A stretch of DNA of 64,000 nt from Gracilariopsis chorda. Its lineage: Eukaryota; Rhodophyta; Florideophyceae; Gracilariales; Gracilariaceae. The position numbers and the translations under genes are program-made. Shown piece after piece: positions 22,244 through 32,375 of the stretch; position 1 is the first letter of the stretch; each line of letters begins with the position of its first letter. The notes under the pieces were generated by a model. It made no database searches, had not been told where the DNA came from, and saw nothing but the letters and a program-made list of their open reading frames with translations. The DNA lies in the NCBI GenBank assembly GCA_003194525.1, contig NBIV01000008.1, positions 496,001-560,000 of the forward strand, in the 5' to 3' direction.

Positions 22244-22633
22244 TCACCTTCTAGAAGCTTTAAACTCATCAGTGCGAAAAGAGTAGCACGTAGCACTTTT
22301 CTCGAGGGTGACTCCACAAACTCCAAGAAGAGAGTTGTGCACATGGGCATGGCATACGAAGGCACTCTCTGATGTCCATGGCAAACGGTTTGCTATGGTT
22401 TCAAAAGAGGCTGTTGTACCGGAGGTGAATATTATGTGGTTTTTATGCTTCGATTCTTGTACGACGCCTCGCATGGACACCCGGGCGGCTTCAATTGTAC
22501 CTCCTGCGGTATGGTATGGGGGAACGAAGCAGGTCGGTTCCGATGGCAATGGCAATGCCGAAGCTGCCCAATAGGCGTATATATGGTTTCTCGGGAGCAA
22601 TACCCTGGCGAACTCTATGTTCTCATTGTTCAT
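22244..22633 (-). pseudogene. Class-V aminotransferase / Moco sulfurase-like fragment
   Basis: About 90 residues resemble the N-terminal part of molybdenum cofactor sulfurases and related PLP enzymes: HIIFTSGTTASFETIA, LPWTSESAFVCHAHVHNS and LLGVCGVTLEKSA. These correspond to the phosphate-binding FTSG(A/T)T loop and the H-(N/T)S-(V/L)LG block. The upstream part (LDxAG, GNPHS) and the Lys-bearing core are absent, so it is only a piece. It lies on the strand opposite the Harbinger transposase, between two other gene fragments. Identification rests on motifs read by eye. Confidence 0.55.
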
Positions 22634-22755
22634 CAGCCTGCGAATAACATTTCTTCATGTTTGTATCTTTCACTATCACAATGCTCTCCGTACGACAGCC
22701 GTGATGCTTTGTATGGAATCTGATTTTCAGTTCCTGTTTCCACCCAAATGTGTAA

Positions 22756-22800
22756 AATATCCAGGATCATCCCGCATCATGTGGGATGATCTTGGATATT
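22756..22800. repeat. 45-bp imperfect palindrome
   Basis: Arms of 18 bp (AATATCCAGGATCATCCC and its near reverse complement) flank a 9-base centre. There is one mismatch, which would be a G-U pair in RNA. It lies in the Harbinger interior, between captured fragments, with no gene across it. Confidence 0.6.
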
Positions 22801-23559
22801 CTACATCATGTTGTAAAGATGCAGTGCATCAGATGCACACAGCCTGTCGTAATTCTCAGGAAAAAAGTGAGCAGTTAACCCTCTTTACCCTTAGCAGTTC
22901 TTTTCATCCACAAGATGCAGTATCCCTCGCGCTTGTGTTCTCCATCACCTTTCCAGGAGAACGATCAGAGTAAGAACTACTTGATTTTGCATAAGTACGT
23001 CATGTGCTGATCATTATTGGAGCAATCAATCGCATCACGGTCAATTCAGTTAACAAACTCGATACAGATTTCAGTGACAAAAATATCTGCTAGATGAAGA
23101 GACAGAGATTAACAGATACCACACCAGAATCTCCAACTCTGAAGCAAATTAACCACTTTCTTTTGTAGTTCCCTTCACACATGGGCCTAATGTGACACGC
23201 CGGCCCATTCACGAGAGCTTTGAGAATTCTGCAATACAACAACTTCATGAAGCTCTTCGCAGTTATCCTTCCTGCTCGAACTGAAATGGTCACGTGAGAC
23301 CGAATTCTCATGTAACAGAGGACAAATCATGGAGAAAAAGCGTCAAGCATTTTACAACCATCGCACACAGTCAACGTCTCAGCTCTCATTGATCGCAGGC
23401 CTTGCTCCTTGCGACAACTGCAACAATACTAGGTCATTTACATCTGCCAGAAAAAGCGTTATCGCAAAAATCAGCGTTGCACATGACACCACGAAGCACC
23501 CATCACAAGAAATCTTCCGGAGCTTTTCAATATCATATAGAACACTAATAAAACATCTT

Positions 23560-24707
23560 CACTTGAAAATAGCGGTATCACCTCGATTTAATGTGGGTTC
23601 CATATCATTTCGTGATGTATCTGGAGATTGGGGAGTCAGTTGTAGTATAGAAAGCTTGCGACCGAACCTCAAGGGCTGCAGATTTGTCTTTGTTCTAACA
23701 CGTCCTGTTGGATCAGAGTTAAGGGCCTTTTGTTCGTCTGATTCTGCTTTGCGGTTTGCCATCATGCTTCTTATCGAACAACGAATGGCGGCGGCAGCGA
23801 GCAATTTCGAGTGCCAGCATCTGAACGTCTTTAATGACTGGTCGTATGCCTCTGAAATTGTTTTAAGATGCACTGGGAACACATGAATTGACGCGAGTGG
23901 GGACTACTATTCATGGCACAAAGAACTTTGTCGCAGAGATCGTGATAACCATAACCTACATGCAAGAGCCTTTTTCACATATCATCCGTATACATGACAA
24001 TCGAAGTGATCAGTCCTTGTTCAGTCTGGACAGCAATCGACATGTCTACATCATGATACATCAATATCTTATCTCCCAGCTATTGCGCGTCTACCTCCGG
24101 CACTTTGCCAAGAGCTGCAGCTGCTGCTTTGATGACAAAATTGTTAACACTGGTCTTATACTCACCATCACTAGCTTTTGATTTAATAGTATAGCGCAGT
24201 TCCAGCACGCTCTCAACCTCTCATTGAACCGTTGAGTAGTAGTAGCACAGTTTGCTTAGATTGCAGCAATCTTTCAGTATACAACGGCATTCCTGGTACT
24301 TGGGCGTGCATAGCGGGGGCTGGCTCTGGAACTCCATGAGCTAGTACATCCGTCACATCTGCTGCAATGACGCAGCCATCTGGTCCAGTTCTAGTAATAG
24401 ATTTAAGGGGTAAGCTTGTGTTCGCCGCAGATACTCGGGCTAAGGGCGAGGCCAAAACTCTGAACGTTGTCGTATGCGCGGCGGCTACGGGCGTTGAAGC
24501 AGGCTGCAGTGTTTGAGGTGTGGAAGGCATTGGAATTGGTGGAACGGTTTTGGGTATTGGCTAAGATAGATGGGGTTCTGTGGTGTATTCAACGGTCCCT
24601 TCATCAGGCACGTAGTCTTTGAAGGCTGCAATGGCATCTTCTTCTTCGACAACAACGGTGACTGGGGTTCCAACCGGAACATCTGCAGCGCCATCCTCAA
24701 AGAATAC
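23560..24707 (-). pseudogene. Dihydrolipoyl acetyltransferase (pyruvate dehydrogenase E2) fragment
   Basis: In minus-strand order one reads the end of a lipoyl domain (EDGAADVPVGTPVTVVVEEE) and a Pro/Ala-rich linker. The peripheral subunit-binding domain follows (ASPLARVSAANTSLPLKSI then TGPDGCVIAADV), then the catalytic-domain start (RLLQSKQTV) and VNNFVIKAAAAALGKVPEVDAQ with VDMSIAVQTEQGLIT. E2 transfers acetyl groups to CoA in the mitochondrion. The fragment begins right after a CAG acceptor-like site (24708-24710), lacks the first lipoyl part and about a dozen residues before RLLQSK, and has several stops and frameshifts (a TAG stands for the Trp of QWLGDK). It is a dead fragment inside the Harbinger element. 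Confidence 0.72.
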
Positions 24708-24744
24708 CTGCATTCACCGTAATGGAAGCATGTTACCACATCTG

Positions 24745-25250
24745 TTAGCAAATGTATGTGCGCACTCTGAATTCAAAACGCAAGTCAATCCCAAGCAAAC
24801 AAAGACACATGGCCTGCTGCAGAGCTGCTAGGAGTATTAACCCTTCATTATTCACACAAATTGCTGTGAGGGCATCAGAAGGGGTCTTGATTTCCGTATT
24901 TGGTGAAGAGCGCGCTATCTCGGATGTACTTGATTTCCCCCAAGCCGCAGACCATCCCCCTCGCTTGGGGTTGCTTCCCGCTGTGAGCTTCAAACCGGGT
25001 AGTGCTGAGCAAAAACAAATCGCTCTGATGTGAATGCAGTCAAAAGCGGGCCTTCCTGTGTCCATTGTCTGTAAGACTTCCTCATGCTTGCCTTTGTATA
25101 TCTGCGCTAGCTTTTCTCTTCCCGGTATGCCCACCAGAGAGCCGTCAGAAGTGATGGACAGGTCCGTGATCCTAGTAAACGTCTCTCAATTGTAGGTGAG
25201 TAGGTAGTCTTTCTTATCGAAATTGACAAGAAAACGCTCGTACACGAAAC
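24745..25250 (-). pseudogene. Possible WD40-type fragment
   Basis: The minus strand reads RITDLSITSDGSLVGI, then ALPGLKLTAGS, then ALTAICVNNEGLILLA, spaced roughly as successive WD40 blade strands. It directly precedes the E2 fragment on the same strand, so the two may have been joined by capture or may share a spliced transcript. The match is by pattern only; no WD or GH dipeptides are preserved. Confidence 0.3.
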
Positions 25251-25479
25251 CTCCCATCGCAAACTTCTATGTCTTGATTGGTCTCCTGGCACTAGCACTG
25301 ACACATCTTATGTACCCTATTGCTGAGCTGTTTTGCTGCACGCTTCCGATCTGCTTTTTTCGTCCCCTGTGTTTCACAGAAAACCCCTCGGCTCATTAAA
25401 CAAATCATCCCCTATATCATTGTGCTCGTCCTTGAATGTATCGCAACGCCATTGCTAAACGAGAAAATAGCGCTCCTCG

Positions 25480-25692
25480 GGTACTACGTCGGATCGTCAG
25501 AACCTTTCGACTGGAGTACATGTGAAAGGTCTATACATGGGGCTAACTCGCGCCCGGGTATCCCATGCAGCTGTAGCTTTTCTTCGCAGACGCGGATATG
25601 ATGGTGATGACCTGATATCTTCAACTGCAGTTGCCGTCTGTCCGATTGGCCAATCTTTGCCACCGTTCTACAATGTTATTGAAGACGAATAA
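25480..25692 (+). pseudogene. Unidentified gene fragment in the Harbinger interior
   Basis: A plus-strand frame with conserved-looking composition includes GLTRARVSHAAVAFLRRRG and STAVAVCPIGQSLPPF and ends at TAA. It resembles a C-terminal exon more than random sequence, but I cannot name the family. It is flanked by the WD40-like piece and the ORF1-like gene. Confidence 0.3.
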
Positions 25693-25847
25693 AACTTGCA
25701 GGTTGAGTACTTATTGCAACCATTACAATCATCTCAGGCGTTGCGCATAAGCTGCATTGCTGCGCAACGTAAACGTCACATGACAATATCTGCCTGTGTA
25801 GGTTTTATTAGAAGATTGTCTATGCTTCCCTGCAGAAGATTTCTTTC

Positions 25848-27312
25848 TTATTCTGTATTCGCTTTTGCATGCATCTGCTTCGCTTCACTCAACGCCTGAA
25901 AACTTGATCCAATAGTCCATGATGTCGCATCCATTTCCTCAAACGAGCGTGTCCTCTTTTTGGACCGCTTACAATCGTCGTCTACATTTTCCTCGTTAGA
26001 ACGCAGAGCAGAAATAAGACTTTCCACTCCAACGATATTAACCTCCCGCGAATCTGCCTTACGTCGTTTCTGAGAATGATTCAAACCCTGACGCCCACCG
26101 TACACATTTGAAGACACACCTTTACCCACTCTCTCTTCTCTTTGCACATCTGAGCTCAGCACACGAGTAACTAATGGTTGCAGAATCGTATTCAATTGTA
26201 AGTAAAAGTATGCGTACATAATATATGATTTCCTGTCAGCAAAGTTTGCAAATGCAACGGGATCTCCTTTTCCTGATGATTCGAAATGAGAAACACATGT
26301 TCCGTAAACTCTCTTTGAACTCTCCAAACTTCCACTTCAATACTCTACGATCCCAGATATGTGGTCTCTTTGCTGGGTCAATTGCGATTATACCATCCAG
26401 CGTAGCTCCTTCCAAAAGAACGGTGTTTGCCTCCGGTTAGAACCTTTCATCATTGAAAGCGACGCAATTTTATAAGACCGTGGGTTATCGTGTTGCCAAT
26501 CTAGTTGTTGTTAAGGCATGCATTGCATCAAGCTGTGTCGTTTAGCTGTCATTCGAACATCTCCCAGTACATGAAGCAAATGGCAATACTCTACTGCTTC
26601 AAATTCAGGTCTTCTCTTACCACTCTGAGTTACAGTTTGTTCCTGAGACATGTTAGTTGATGTACCTACAGCTACAACGTCCTTCTTAGTAATTGGTACG
26701 TCTCCTCTGGCGTATTGAATTTCTTCATCACCATTTTCTTTGCATACGATTCTCAACGTAGTTGATGCAACTTCCTGCGTCCAATTATTGTTGTGGTTAG
26801 AATTAAGCTGATCGGTACTCAGTGTTCTAAAGTGCTGCATAGTAGTTCATCTTTGAACCATCTTATGTGCTAGCAAAAGGTTTTTGGTTGATAGAAGGGC
26901 GTTATGTGCACCTATTATCTTTAACTCTTTGATAAATGCCTTGCATTTCTGATTACAGAGGGAAGCTGCTTTGATCAAACATTTAGCCTCCTTGAATGTC
27001 TTGGACGCTTGAATTGTGTCTGATTGGGTTGAATGATGCTGGGTAGGCGATAATCTCTCCAAGCTGGAAGAAGAGTTATGCTACTCGTGTTGTTGTGACG
27101 TGTTCGAGCTGACGGCATAAACTGCACTTGTGTCCATCTTCTTGTAAAAAGTTGATTAGAAGGAGGTTACTCAACAAGCAAGGGTATAGATGAGTTAAGC
27201 GGTTGTTCACATGATTGCGGAAACTTGTGGGTTGCAGACTGAAACGAAATTTGGGAAGCATGTTTTGCAACGTGCCTGCCTCTTCCTGGACGTGGTCAAA
27301 TTTCGCGTTCAC
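25848..27312 (-). pseudogene. Probable Harbinger ORF1 (SANT-like partner), degenerate
   Basis: Several minus-strand frames run in series toward the right end of the Harbinger element. The best part reads DPAKRPHIWDRRVLKWKF, then YGTCVSHFESSGKGDPVAF and ADRKSYIMYAYFYLQLN, then a basic, acidic-patched tail (KRSKKRTRSFEEMD). This resembles the Myb/SANT-like partner protein of PIF/Harbinger elements, which binds DNA and helps bring in the transposase. It is oriented tail to tail with the transposase, as in the second Harbinger pair at 56.7-59.1 kb. A frameshift near 26330 and stops near 26844 and in 26328-26510 disable it. Confidence 0.45.
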
Positions 27313-27405
27313 TGTTTCCTCCTCAGTATCGTCATAGAACGGCTCTTAACTTCAATTGAATTATGAAACACGGGGCCTGTTACAAGGCTAAATGAGGGCA
27401 GCTAA

Positions 27406-27913
27406 GGGCTGTTCTATGAGTTTCTAAAGTTTAACGGATGTAAACGTGTTACGCAGTCAACTTCAAGCTTTCACCCAAGGCTTCATCCTATGAGTTTTTT
27501 CTTAACGCAGCCCCATACCCTTCCAGAGACAATTCAGTACCCTTACGGCCGCCCTTGTACCATTCCAACGTTTGAACGGGTAACTCAACGCCAATATCCG
27601 CGAATACGAAAGCAACGTTATGGACCAAGACATCGTTCTTTATTAACCAAGACACATCCCTCCAGAGAAATGAGTTTGTTCTAGGTTTATGATTTGGACT
27701 TGTAGGGTGGATGCTAGTTTTTGCCTGAACGCAACTGTAAGTTGTATTCTTCCTACGTTCAACATTTCTCTAATGTAGGAAGCAACAACCGTGCTCCGTA
27801 TATTAAACGAAATCTTGAAGGGTTGGGAGACAACGTCTAAACGCGTGATTGCTCGAGAATGGTTTTCCAGTTTCGTTTCGTTTCGTTTCATCTAACAACT
27901 AATAGAACGAACC
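27406..27913. mobile_element. Small Harbinger-type MITE (508 bp)
   Basis: GGGCTGTTCTATGAG at the left and, reverse-complemented, GGTTCGTTCTATTAG at the right match at 11 of 15 positions. TAA flanks both sides (27403-27405 and 27914-27916). Copy 1 of the surrounding unit runs through this point (TGA at 11653-11655) without the insert. There is no transposase inside. It lies 58 bp from the right TSD of the large Harbinger element and shares its terminal motif. Confidence 0.65.
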
Positions 27914-27946
27914 TAAGCACTTTGAGGATAAAGGTGCGGGCAAAAA

Positions 27947-28306
27947 TTGGACGCCAAGGTCAGTTCTTGGACCAAGGCAGGTTCTGTACTCAGAAATTTT
28001 ATGAAACAAACTCACAAATCCACCCATGTGTGCAGCCACACCTGCAAATGGGTGCCTCAATTACTCCAAAACGTGTGGCTAAAAACCAAAATAGACTTAA
28101 AACACAAACTGAGACGGTTCCAAATTCCAACAGCCGTTCAAGCGCGAGTCACCCGAGAGACACAACGTGCATTCCACCAGACCAAGATTATCTGTCGTGA
28201 AAAACATCGTTTCTACCATAACATACTACGTTTAAAACAAAGCGGGATGAAAACCCTCGCCAGGCACATACAGCGATATGAGCTGACAGGTAGATATTCG
28301 CCCTGA
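27947..28306 (+). CDS. Basic 119-aa ORF of the duplicated unit, copy 2
   Basis: Counterpart of 11740-12045, with 18 more residues at the start. Lys- and Arg-rich, ending RYELTGRYSP. Differences from copy 1 nearly all change the residue. No family is recognised; coding status is doubtful. Confidence 0.3.
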   Translation: MDAKVSSWTKAGSVLRNFMKQTHKSTHVCSHTCKWVPQLLQNVWLKTKIDLKHKLRRFQIPTAVQARVTRETQRAFHQTKIICREKHRFYHNILRLKQSGMKTLARHIQRYELTGRYSP

Positions 28307-28617
28307 AAACCTGGAAAATGGTTTGTTGGCGATAGAAATCAAATATGAAACAAATAAGTTCAAAAACCAAACCAATCGAAATCAAACATACCATTTAATC
28401 AACAATAACTAAAACGTTTAACACAAAAATATATTTCAATGTTTTGTTTTTAAATCTCTACATTTTCACCACCTTGTTTTTGCTTCATTTCTAATCTGCT
28501 TCAATAAAGCTACACGTAAACAATTGTTAAGTTAACCCTTTTTAACGTAACGAATTGCCATACAAATAATATACGTATGCATAAAATTATATTCGTCACA
28601 TTGGTTTCATAATCGTA

Positions 28618-29489
28618 GTGAAACTTTGTTGATCCTGGCAAGTAGTTTTCTTGCTTCTCTGTACAAATTATACAAAGTAAAAACCGACAAATTCTCATTG
28701 CTGAAATTTACTCTAGTACCCGCCTTCTTTGTTCTCTTGGCACAATATTTGACTAGCTACGGACATAATTTGCACGGCATCGGTTAGTTGTAAACGTAAC
28801 TTTTTTGAGTAAATCGAACAGCATTAGCTGTGAGAATGAAGCCATTAAGAGCTTCAGCCAGCTCCAAGTGCTCTTTTTCAATGATTTACCATTCACGTGT
28901 CTAAAATTGAAATACTCTAAATTTCCGGTTCACAATTTCCCTCAAAATTGATTAAGAATCGAACAATTCTATGACTACCAGAGATTTCAATATTGATAAT
29001 GCTAAAAAAGTGTTTATAAGCGAAAATTAGCACGATTAATTTGACATTTTAGCCATTGATGATTATGAAGAACAACCTCTATATGATACGGTTCTGTACT
29101 CCGCCAAATAAAGGTTTGAAAAGCTTTTTATTGCATGAGAACAACTCATAATATTCTTTTATGCGCGCAGGAAAGCAATAGGTTTTTTCAAGCTATTTGT
29201 AAACCTTGTTTCCTAGAGAGCGTTCAAACAATGGCCCAACCGAGACCAAGATTTTTTACAACGGAGGGTTAGAAGGAAACCACTCAGAATGGATTGGCTT
29301 TGCGCGTATCTACGGCTAGAGGTGGATACTTGGTTCTGTTGTTTTAATTTTTTTACACAGCTACTGATTTACATCAGACCTTCTCACTATTTGGCTTTTT
29401 TAGAAGATGTCACGCAATTTACCTTTCAGCACTCGGGCGAATCTACAAATGTACCCTGCTTATGATCAAGTTGTTGCAATTTTGGACCT
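28618..29489. other. AT-rich stretch; nothing recognised
   Basis: No open frame with a recognisable domain on either strand. The composition is AT-rich. It may be the 5' part of the piggyBac-like element that follows, but no terminal repeats (TTAA-flanked ends) could be identified. Confidence 0.3.
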
Positions 29490-29492
29490 ACT

Positions 29493-30293
29493 TTGGTAAT
29501 CTGGAAGGTGCTTGAGCACTTTGGTCGAAGTGCAGTAACATTAGCAGTTCCTGTTGGCCTCAGCTGTCTCGAAAAAAATACTAGCACGTGCAAAGGTCGT
29601 ACCTCAGCTCGTACATATATGAGGTCTGTTATAAGATTTTATGCCATTATAGGACGGACTCATGCATATTTACACAACCTTCATGATAACGGTTATGGAA
29701 ACAAAACTGCTCAGAGTCCCATACACATATATATTAACGTGTTCTGCAGTCTATGAGAGGCGGTTGACAGGAACCTCGACGGAAGACACGTCTAGAAGTC
29801 TTCAACGTCCGCTTTATGGTGCTTTAAAATGGCGCACCATATACAGTTGCATCCCACACCAAGTCATGGTCTATTGATGACGATGGATAACTTTTATACC
29901 CTTCACGTCCATGCCAGACAGTTATGTACACTCAGTGATAGTGAGTGCAAGTTCTTAGAAACCAATCGGGTTACCAACGTCGACTGTATGAATAGTCCCG
30001 CTCTAAAAGAAGCTGTTGAGCATCTCACACATGGAAAAATATGAGACTGGCGTTTAATGACCGTTTCGAACAAGGAAGATGGTCCAGTTGCAGAAAAGAC
30101 GGAGTTCATTGTGTTCAAGGATCGATCAATTGTTTGGTTCTACACTAACGCCTTGGCCTATACTATTACGCTACAAACTCACCAGCCAGACCAACATGTG
30201 CCCACTTGCGTGCAAGGCCTTGCAGGATTCAAGAGATGGATTAGAAACGCGACTCTACGATGGACACCAAGGGTTCTATATATAAATCCATAA
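29493..30293 (+). pseudogene. piggyBac-like transposase remnant
   Basis: The clear part is 29880-30293. It reads MDNFYTLHVHARQL, then CKFLETNRVTNVDC, SPALKEAVEHLTHGK and VSNKEDGPVAEKTE, with FKDRSIVWFYTN at the end of the match. This is the DNFYTS...GTxRxNR...W.D..V run of the DDE_Tnp_1_7 (piggyBac) catalytic region. Upstream frames from about 29490 probably hold the rest of the core but are too decayed to align. A frameshift separates the two best parts near 30040. It is an ordinary DNA transposon fossil with no visible ends. Confidence 0.65.
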
Positions 30294-30385
30294 TTGTAGA
30301 ACATAAGTTGGTGACGTAAATTGGCGATAAATTTAATCAATTTCGATCAAATTTTGCAACGCTGAGAGAAGAGGAGCGCGTTAAA

Positions 30386-30571
30386 ATGAACATCCTGAAA
30401 TTTGGCTTAGATAAAATTCTTCAAAACACTCACGCGTTGCTGAAAGCCGTACAAAGCACGACAGAACACATAATCAACGTTCAAACCATGAAGGAGTGCA
30501 TCTCGATGCAGTTGGTGCGCGAACATCTCCAGCACTCGCACGAAAGAGCTGCACTATTCAACTGTCTATAA
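30386..30571 (+). CDS. Hypothetical 61-aa ORF beside the mini-Helitron array
   Basis: The frame starts ATGAACATCCTG and predicts a mainly helical, Gln/His/Lys-rich peptide with heptad-like spacing (LKFGLDKIL, LLKAVQST). No family is known to me. It ends 87 bp before the array that starts at 30658, so it may be the truncated end of a gene disrupted by that array. Confidence 0.25.
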   Translation: MNILKFGLDKILQNTHALLKAVQSTTEHIINVQTMKECISMQLVREHLQHSHERAALFNCL

Positions 30572-30657
30572 AAATCAAAAACCATTATCATAAAAGCCGC
30601 CCAAAGATATTAACATTGCAACCACACGCATTCCTAGAAACGGTTAGCAAAAAGAGA

Positions 30658-32162
30658 CCAGTATAAGTGGCCTTCGGCCACGAGCGGCGCCGCACACCGC
30701 TTTATAGTGGTGCTTTTGGGGGATCTGCAGGCAATATGCGTGCTAACGTTCCCATAGGGCCTGCAGATAAATGAGGACCACAGCGCCCAGAACGTTCTTC
30801 AGCAGCACTTGGCTGAAATGTTCAGTGCAATGGGCAGCTGCACTAAAATTTGATATTTGCATATGCCATGTGGAAAAACCTGAATGCTTTTGAGTTGCTG
30901 GCACTGAAGCCTTTTTGTAAGTGCCAGCCTTTCAGCAACAAGCAGACAATCAACATGCATGATCACCCAATGCACTGTATGCCTAACTGTGGTCGCTGCT
31001 GTTTTTTTAATTTTAGAGAGGCATTGCACCAAATGGGAGTTTTTCTTGCCCATAGAGGGGCGTTAAAAGCTGTTTATTGGCGCAACGCTTCCAATCAATC
31101 ACGAACACCGCCCTCATATATGACCAAATGCTTGACAGTGGAGACATAAGTAGATGCGGCCTTTGACCACAGACGGCGCTGCGCGCTGCTGAAAACGATA
31201 TATTTTGGGGGCTGTAAAGGCCTCTATTGATTGCTGCTTGCAAATAGCCTGCCGAATATTGAGAGCCTCGGTGCCGAGATTGATGTTGAGACTGAAAAGC
31301 TATAGAGGGATCTTTTTCAACATATCCAGGGCAATGTTGAGTGTCACTAAAGAGCAGCTGATTGCTTAGGCAACGTATCAAAACGTCCCTGCTGCAGAGT
31401 GGGTGGCACGCCATTCAATTTTTGAGTGCCAGACACTCAGCAGCAGGCATGCAATCACTATGTAGCACCAGCCAGTGCAATGTACGCTTTGCAGCTGCTG
31501 CTGATTTCTTCAAGTGGTAGGGGGGCGTTGGGCCAAATGGGGTTTTTTCATGTGTGTTTGCGGGCTTGTAAAGCGATATTGATGTGCAACGCCTCCCGTA
31601 GGTCAAAAACACCCCCTTCATACCCATATAAATGCTGGAGAGGGAACAGAAAAGAAAAAGCAGTGTTTACCTGCGGGCAGCGCTGAGTGACACAGAATGA
31701 CGGGTACTTCGGGGGTGCTGCAGGCCGTTTCTGCTGGCTACTGCTTGCAAACGGCCTGCAAACCAATAACGGCCACGGCGGCCAGAGTTAATATTAAATA
31801 TAGTTGCAATTGAGCTCCCGCGCATTGGTGAATAGCTTGCACCGCAGTTGTGGATGGAGAGTGCCATGAATTGTAATTGGCTGGCACTGCCAAAATGACT
31901 GCATTGCTAACCAGTGTGCAGTGACATAGGTACCAGTGCTGTAGTGCAAGCCAATGAGCAGCAACAGCAGTCAACATACAGCAGCAGCCAATCAGCTCTG
32001 AGCTTTGCTTCTGATGCTGAATGTTTTGAATGGGAGGGAGGCGCTTCGCCAAAAGTCTTATCTACCTGCACTGAACCGGGCGTGCAGGCGTTTTTTTCGA
32101 AATGCCTGCCATCAATCAACAAATATCCCCACCAACGTCAATAAATCTGTATATGGGAGAGA
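30658..32162 (-). mobile_element. Head-to-tail array of three mini-Helitrons
   Basis: Three non-autonomous units of about 500 bp lie in minus orientation: roughly 31652-32162, 31145-31651 and 30658-31144. Each has the Helitron 5' terminal region (TCTC start), a subterminal palindrome-rich block with GCGTTGCGCCAA inverted repeats and CTGGCACT/AGTGCCAG arms, and a 3' hairpin of the GTGGCCGAAGGCCAC type. The array's 3' end is CCACTTATACTGG followed by T; its 5' end follows A. The same end sequences bound the long Helitrons to the right, so these are internal-deletion derivatives. No coding sequence remains. Confidence 0.65.
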
Positions 32163-32375
32163 TTGCACTCTTTTCTTGCAAATTATTGTTAAAAAGAGGG
32201 TATGGGAGGTAATCAAACTGTCTTTTTTCAATTGCAAGCAAACATTCCAAGTGAATTGCTTCTCTTTTTTTCATAACAAGGACGTTTTCGGGAAACAACA
32301 CCTGACGTATTGGACAGAGTGTCCGGTGCAAAGAGGTCATTGGCGTCAGGAACCTTGGAAAGCGCAGCAACCCCA

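Larger units (their letters stand above)
16706..27345. mobile_element. PIF/Harbinger element, 10.6 kb, carrying host gene fragments
   Basis: The left end is GGGCCGTTCTATGAC. The right end, reverse-complemented, is GAGCCGTTCTATGAC, a 14 of 15 match. TTA flanks both ends (16703-16705 and 27346-27348), the 3-bp target duplication typical of this superfamily. Copy 1 of the surrounding unit has a single TTA at the same place (11604-11606), an empty site. Inside are a DDE transposase gene (about 20150-21225, plus), a probable ORF1 partner (about 25848-27312, minus), a nested Tc1 element, and fragments resembling FIST, class-V aminotransferase, pyruvate dehydrogenase E2 and WD40 proteins. The size and foreign genes suggest capture of host DNA, as in Pack-type elements. 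The transposase is defective. Confidence 0.8.
27346..28617. repeat. 3.07-kb duplicated unit, copy 2, right part
   Basis: After the Harbinger target duplication, 27349-27405 aligns to 11607-11655, with mostly transitions at the differences. After the MITE, 27917-28617 aligns to 11656-12357 at roughly 92 percent identity by eye. The 3' ends match at TTTCATAATCGTA. This divergence is far higher than in the left part of the same copy. Confidence 0.8.

Noticed and set aside
30661-32160. CRISPR-like array suggested by repeated hairpin blocks
   Set aside because: The repeats are about 500 bp long, diverged and bounded by Helitron ends; spacing and unit size do not fit CRISPR.
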